A DNA stretch of 64,000 nt from Apostichopus japonicus. Taxonomy: Eukaryota; Echinodermata; Holothuroidea; Aspidochirotida; Stichopodidae. The translations under genes were made by a program, and so were the position numbers. The stretch covers positions 4,410,214 to 4,474,213 of the forward strand of contig NC_092567.1 of assembly GCF_037975245.1 (NCBI RefSeq), in the 5' to 3' direction. Each line of letters starts with the position of its first letter. Within the stretch, counting starts at the first letter, position 1. Positions 57,868 to 64,000 of the stretch are shown here, piece after piece. Below the pieces are notes generated by a model that ran no database searches, was not told where the DNA came from, and worked only from the letters and a program-made list of their open reading frames with translations.

Positions 57868-58668
57868 AAAAGCGTTTAGTTTATGGAAAATCCAAGCATG
57901 GTGTGTTAATGCTTTAATGGTGGGACTCGGGGGGGGGGGGGGGGTGGGTGATTGTAATTTTGTACGGAGAAGTGCCCCTGCAGCCTGTACTATTGCCTCT
58001 AAATGTATGTACCTTTATACAAATTTACCTGTCCAGCATATGTTGGTATAGGAACAAGACAAGTGTCTTCAGCAGATGTGCAACAATACCAAATACAGGA
58101 CGGACAGTAAAAAAGTCAGGTACATACTGAGTCTGATACTACAGACATGTTTGGTTATCGGATGAAAATAATCCTCTATAACACTATACGAGTTACACTA
58201 AACGTGTGTCTAACACGTAACCGACTGCACTAACGTTCAACTCTTAATTAAAGTATACTCTTTACTTCTCTAATTACAGTACAATGTCACATAGTCACGG
58301 GTTGTATGTACAATGCAATAAATTACAAGCACAAAAGGCCCCATGCAGTTGTTTTCTTGTATAACCCTAACTTAATAAGGTAATATATGTTGTGTTACTC
58401 ATAGTACAATACAGTTACTTTACAATATTGTACAGTTTCATATCAGCTTCAGCTTGTACCACGATATAAATGTTATAAAACACATGTAAGTATATCATGT
58501 ATTCATTTCACTATATGGAACAAACTACGTCACGGTCATTTAACATCATTATAGTTAATTGGTCATACGAATCAAACCTACGTTTACGGTAGAGACTAAC
58601 GTTATCTCGCTCTGGAGTCTAATACTGTGATTTATTTTATTTGTATAGAAATTGGCTAGAAATGGAAT
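57868..58668. other. No supported gene; G-run at 57930
   Basis: A 14-base G homopolymer near 57930 and otherwise AT-rich sequence; no recognised gene. Confidence 0.4.
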
Positions 58669-58698
58669 TTATTCTCCTTGATGGTCAATTAATCTTAC

Positions 58699-58860
58699 CT
58701 CTGCTCTGATTTTCTCGCCTGGACCTATTTCGTTAACTTTCCAGACTCTAAAATTTGACATGATAAAATGGCGGAACGGTTCATCATGCTCATTCCTGTT
58801 ACGATGTAATACAATGTAATCCACATACACACAGTATGGAATGAAAAAACATGTCTTCAT
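58699..58860 (-). CDS. Possible exon, unknown protein
   Basis: The minus-strand frame begins MKTCFFIPYCVYVDYIVL and runs through FRVWKVNEIGPGEKIRAE to a good donor (GCAGAG|GTAAGATT). An acceptor-like CGATTCTACAG lies just upstream. The composition looks coding, but I recognise no family and found no partner exon. Confidence 0.25.
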
Positions 58861-59285
58861 TACTTCCTGTAGAATCGAAATATTACAACCCCTGCTACCT
58901 GTTTCGAGAAGCTTCCATTTATAAATAAACTTACAAGTTAACAGACAATACAGGCAATATAGCGTGTACCTTTAAACTACAACATGGGATGTTCACATCG
59001 TTTCCTGAGTATATTCAATAACCTTTATTCATCCGGTTTCTCAATATTATCACTATTAGTTTCAAAAATACAAACCGGACACTTTTCCCGACCATCTTGA
59101 GATCAGTTCTGAATAATCATTCGAGTACCTAACATTCTGTTTAGCAAATGTTATAACCTGTAACATAGGCAATCAAAGACGTGGACTTGAACAAGCATGC
59201 AGTAGGGTTAAGAATTTAGAAAAGATTTTAAGTCGACCAGTGATTATATATCAAGATGATACACTTCTAAACTCTCTGTATTTGT

Positions 59286-59571
59286 CAGGGGCGTCGGAGC
59301 CGGTACGGCCGGACCAATATTCACGGCGCAAAAAAAAATAGGACTATGAAAAAAAAATGGCAAAAAAATGATGCCATGGCAAATAATGATGACGTCAAGT
59401 AGGCTAATTGGTGACTACTCTGGCATGGCAGGGGTCTTGTTTTCAAGCTCGGGAAGTGCCATTTCCTGCAATCAAAGCGTGCTTTGACCTACCAAACGTC
59501 CCTCGATAATTATGATAGATGGCCACACTCTGATCTGCCGTACCAATCCCAAATAGCTTCCGACGCCCCTG
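59286..59571. mobile_element. Small hAT-like TIR element (CAGGGGCGTCGGA ends)
   Basis: Left end CAGGGGCGTCGGAGCC, inverted right end CAGGGGCGTCGGAAGC, 286 bp. The flanks TTTGT and TTCGT are only weakly alike, so the 8-bp duplication is not confirmed. Internal GGAAGTGCCATTTCC links it to the local family. Confidence 0.7.
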
Positions 59572-60905
59572 TTCGTAGTTACGTTACACAAAGCTGAATA
59601 AACGATACCATGCCTTTCTACTAACTGAATTCGTAACATGTTTGTGTTAGGTCCCTCTTTATAATGATCAAGTATATTTTGTTGCAGGTGTACATCAGTA
59701 AAGCGACCAAAGAGATTCACAATTATGTAGCCTGAAGTGTGCTGTTTTACTGACCTCTCTAGTCTTACTAAACTTCACGTTATAGGAATAGCTGTGGTGG
59801 TAACTTACAAGTCGACTTTTAACACAATAAAAGTAATATAGCAACCAAAAAACTTAGTAAACGTACATTTATTAATAAGTTGAGCTCATTGGTACAGTCT
59901 TAGAATCCCCGGATCTAGCAACAATTGTAGCAAATGTGTTGATTTTGTGGGTTCGTTGCTTCAGAAATTTTCAAATTTTGGTACCATTTACGATTTGTGC
60001 AAACATTTTAAGGATATATCATTTAAATATATCATTTAAAGGTGGGCGCTTAAACCCAGTCTTGCAATTACGTGCTGTCGAAGTTTCCAAACGTACTGAA
60101 AGTTTGCTTTGCCTTTACGACTAATACTCACAGTGTGATATACATTTTTTCAACGGTTCAGGAATCATGTTTGCCTGCAACTAATGACGTCGATGGGTTT
60201 ATATTTCAACGCAGACGATCATTTTCTATAACAAAAATATCTAGATCTCTTGATATCAAATTAAATATAAAAATCATATTAGTTAAACAGACAACAATTT
60301 AACAGATTACGCAAACATAATTTTAAGGTAAGTTATCCAAATGCAGAATCTGAAAGTAACATCTTGTCGCTATTCTAACGCAAGTGAGCATTTCATTGTG
60401 TAACCCGTGATGTTATTTGATAAACGTAATGAAACTGTATACTTAATAGTTACTTTCATTTTGAGGTCAATCTGAACGCTTCCCTTCTTGCCTTAACACA
60501 TTGTTTACGTACTCTCGAGAAGGAAGTAATTTAGCTACGTAAGTGCTGTCTGAGCGCGATTTCAAAGAAAAGGCGGATATTTAAGGTCAATCGATATAAA
60601 GGTTACATTCGTAGTCATAAACAGAATGTGCGCTTGAATCCAGCCAATTCACTTTTATTTTGCATCGACTAAATATTACGTTATTTTCTGCGTATATAAT
60701 AAGCCGTGTGAATCATAGCAGTATTACCATTCTCGGATGTACACTAAATATGTTGCTGGGCCTATGTGCATATTACCATGGTTTTTAACAACATGTTTTG
60801 CTACGCCTACGCGACCAATCGCGATGTGTTTCTTGGGTTAGGTACATTCAACACATAACAGCCTAGTAGCCTATATACGTGTGTGTTTCCGTAGTGAGCT
60901 CATAG
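59572..60905. other. No supported gene
   Basis: AT-rich. ATATCATTTAA is tandemly duplicated near 60015-60042. Confidence 0.4.
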
Positions 60906-60909
60906 GCCC

Positions 60910-61480
60910 GAGGTGACCAGACGTCCCCGATTTTCGGGGACAGTCCCCGATTACAGTGTGTTTTCCCCGATGAACAAGTGTCCCCGAAAATGTCCCCGAT
61001 TCGTCAAAATGTTCAGGAATTTCGAAAATATCCCACATTATTAGTAAAATAATTGTAAAAACAAAATTTAGTCAAGTGTGCAGTCGCAGAACGGAACTTA
61101 TAACCAGTATTTCAGGTGGGCCAGTGTAAAGTGGAAACACTGTTAAAAATATGCTAGATCGATCTAGCCTAGCACTCTTTCGACCGTATAAATGGCAACT
61201 ACGGCGACACAACGACACTTATAGTGTGAGCATGAGCAAATCACAAGCATTCAAAGAACTACGTAAAGTAAGTGGATTTCATTTAAATAAAAGCTACATT
61301 TTTGAAAATAAAATTGATTTAAAAAGTGCTTCAAAGTATCACCATTTTACATCTAAGCACCTTAGGCACTTGAAAATTTCTTAAAGGGGAGGGGGACAGC
61401 CCCTCCCTTTAACCCCTCCCCCATATCAGTCACGCAATAAATGTCCCCGATTTCAGTCACGAAAATATGGTCACCTTAGC
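60910..61480. mobile_element. TIR element with AGGTGACCA ends and GTCCCCGA repeats
   Basis: AGGTGACCAGACGTCCCCGA near 60911 is matched by the inverted TGGTCACCT near 61469. Several GTCCCCGATT motifs lie just inside both ends. A 77-codon plus-strand frame (61151-61384) is not recognised. Target duplication was not resolved. Confidence 0.6.
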
Positions 61481-61985
61481 TGAGGCTGAGTCTGTAATAG
61501 GGCGCAAAATTCGTCGATAAGTTCGCAGACAGTCATCAGAATAGGCGAATTAACATTCGCTAGACTGTTTGAGTGAGCCCTAGAAAGTGCAAAAGATGGG
61601 CCCGCAGGGGGAATGATAACATCTTTTGTTGATTGTGGGGGGGGGTTACACTCCCAGGCAAGTCAGATATCATGCTGATCATCTTTGAATACTGACAGAA
61701 AGAGCATAGTCTATTCAGATTTTTAAAGAGAATTATCGATGACTTTTTCAGTGATCAGTTTTATCGTTAATAATACCTATGTGGAAATAACATAAAACGT
61801 CAGCTAACTAGAGTGACCATCTGTGCCCTACATTGCTGACACAATACCCGATTTGCCACAGTTTGTCATGCAAACTGTTTGGTATGTATTTTGTACTAGC
61901 TTAGTCTGCCCCACCAATCAGACCCTTCGCCCCCCCCCCCTTTGCCCCCCCCCGATGGAAAAGTCTGGCTACGCCACTGTTGTGG
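61481..61985. mobile_element. hAT-like right end at 61979
   Basis: TCTGGCTACGCCACTG ending near 61979, after C-runs, is the inverted CAGTGGCGTAGCCAGA end seen in this family. The matching left end was not found. Confidence 0.45.
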
Positions 61986-63655
61986 GGGTATGACGTGCTT
62001 ACCGAGAGTGACAACTAGTATTGCTCGATACAGGTGGCAGTTGAGAACAGTGGAATTAAAAACTTCTTTACCGGTTTCGAACCTCTTGCCTTAGAAGCGT
62101 AGCTTTACCTACAAACCTGTAGGCGGTGTATTGAACCTGGTATCCAGCACTCATTTGTTCTCTGACGGTTGGTTCCAACATGGCCTACGGATTACTATTG
62201 TCAGATTGAGTTAACATTTTTTATTGATAATTGAATGGATGCTAACAACCCTTTTGTTTTATTTCTCTGTTTCTCCAATAATTAACAAAACACTGCTTAT
62301 ATTGAAATATTTTAAGTCAAGCAGCGTCCACAGTGCTAAACATTTTTACTGAATCTTTGTATTTGCAAACACTGTGCCAGGCGATGACTATGGTCTTTTC
62401 CTTTCCAAATGATTTGAATAATAATGACAAAACTACTATATACTAACATATAATGGTGAATTCCAGTAACATAATTAGATGCACGTTCCAACTTACATAC
62501 GTGGCCAAACGTGTATTTATTTTTTTTTCTCGGGACCTATATCATTTGAAAAATAACCGTTAACGTAATTTCAGTAACTGCACATCTGTCCAAGTTCATC
62601 ACATCACAATTTCTTCATTAATGGATAAGATGGTAAAGATTAATGTTTTTCCTTCTTTTTTGGGGGGTCAAATTAAAAGATCTTTTAGCCGGGAAAAAAA
62701 TGATTATGATGATTAGAAACTTTTCCAAAATTAATCAGGGATAATTATTTTTTGTCGAAAATATAAATAGTTTTAATTATATATTAGAATTTAAAACATG
62801 AAATCAATCCATTAATTCATATAAAAAAATTAATAATAATATGACGTAAAACAATTTGTGTGTTTATTTGGATATAGAAAAGCAAAATACTACAAAAACA
62901 AAATGTTTAATATTCTTATTAACATCTGCGTATCGTGCATAATGTATACGACTGATAGCATATCATCGTTAATAATTTAGATAGTTTTAACGATTAAATA
63001 GTTATCGTTTGTCATATATCAGACATTTACGTTGACATTGTATGTCTATTTCACACTACCGCAGACCCCACACATCTAATATTATTAGACAAGTAGTCAT
63101 ATTCATATAATCAGCTGAATGTTTCTATTGTATACTTTCTTTAATTGATATCGCGTGTCCACTAAGCTCTCTACTACCTTCCTATACCTCCACCGATGAC
63201 AACACTTTTCGAATGACTTCCACCAGTTAAGAAATTGTTCTTTCTTTAGAATTCTAAATTATTGTAATTATTTCACACCTCCCTTACCTCCCCCCACCTA
63301 AAAAAAAAAAAAAGCATGTATAATATTAACAGGCAAGTCGTCATATTTAAGTAATTCCCTAGTCATATCAATGGCTCTTTCTTCAAGTGTCATTGAATGA
63401 ACTACATTACCCTTCAACTCCCTCCTGATACCACCAACACCCCCTCTCTTCTAAGAGTTTATATAATTGACATCATTTTTTAATTTTCTCCTAATCTAAC
63501 ACCCGTCCCGACAACAGGTTCTTAGTTTTGACATTACATTTCCAAACAAAGTTATAGGCAATTACAAGAAAAATACACTTTACTGAAGAAGAAAAAACAG
63601 CTCTAAGTATTTCAACGATATAATTTGACTCCAACAAGGCAAACATTACTATAAT
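61986..63655. other. AT-rich stretch without a supported gene
   Basis: Short A/T runs dominate, with two weakly similar CT-rich patches (63160-63300 and 63380-63460). A minus-strand frame at 63491-63787 is not recognised. Confidence 0.4.
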
Positions 63656-63659
63656 GTCC

Positions 63660-63893
63660 ATTTGGATGCCAACAATCAGTAAGTAATTGCATCGCCGTGT
63701 GTTTAAGTAGTGAAACCTTGACAATAGTGATCCGCTTTGCGTTATACGGCAAAAAGCCAGATCATTTGTACGTCTACATACATACATTGTGCATTCGACT
63801 TTGAAATTGAATTTGATTTTACCCGTTTTTGTGAAAGAGTAGGTGTACTTGGCACAAACAGAGACATGTTATGGCGACCAGAGTGCTCAAAGC
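63660..63893. repeat. Dispersed repeat, related to 28556-28765
   Basis: It shares AAAAAGCCAGATCATTTGTA and GAATTTGATTTTACCCGTTT with the earlier copy, in the same orientation. Confidence 0.8.
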
Positions 63894-63948
63894 CATCTGA
63901 GTTAATATTGACAAATGTCTAAAACTAGTGTTATATTGATACATGTAC

Positions 63949-64000
63949 AGGTGCGTAGCCAAAGGGGGGGGGGGCGAAGGGGCGACCCCCTTGAGCATAT
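63949..64000. mobile_element. hAT-like left end cut by the window edge
   Basis: CAGGTGCGTAGCCAAAGGGG followed by a G-run and GCCCCTTGAGCAT-like sequence begins an element that runs off the window. Confidence 0.55.

Noticed and set aside
61633-61987. Complete hAT-like element with TTGTGGGG duplication
   Set aside because: TTGTGGGG occurs at both places, but the left side lacks any TIR, so the match may be chance within G-runs.

Overview
This looks like AT-rich, intron-bearing animal nuclear DNA with no prokaryotic gene organisation. Long spliced exons with GTAAGT-type donors, tRNA-derived SINEs, many small TIR transposons and an NLR-type NACHT exon point to a marine invertebrate deuterostome. 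I favour an echinoderm, possibly a sea cucumber. That is inference from sequence style, not a search result.

Layout. 1-2352: a tRNA-SINE on the minus strand, then a complete TIR element with a TAA target duplication that carries a ~146-bp tandem array. 2353-11530: old dispersed repeats, G-rich and other minisatellites, and three well-delimited hAT-like elements (6538-7665, 8779-9100, 10791-11521). 11563-15553: a 4-kb element with CACTG ends, decayed exons, and a truncated inverted copy of the first TIR element. 15554-21287: dispersed repeats, TIR fragments and a ~240-bp tandem repeat. 21288-26781: a 5.5-kb element with CACTG...CAGTG ends, carrying a broken multi-exon gene on the minus strand. 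26782-34757: the rest of the split tandem repeat, minisatellites and another hAT-like element. 34767-37035 (minus): the best host gene, the NACHT part of an NLR-like receptor. 37455-43100: minisatellites, a 178-bp satellite and one conserved-domain remnant (38298-38552, minus). 43120-43330: a tRNA-derived element fused to a complete minimal hammerhead ribozyme motif. 43586-44046: a possible small spliced gene. 47892-53660: a second, nearly identical copy of the CACTG element. 53661-64000: microsatellites, 60-bp and ~150-bp tandem repeats and more TIR elements.

Only the NACHT exon is convincing as a working host gene. The rest is mostly mobile DNA and its products. The two strongest leads are the tRNA-SINE/hammerhead element and the pair of young CACTG elements, which carry a host-like spliced gene broken at the same place in both copies.
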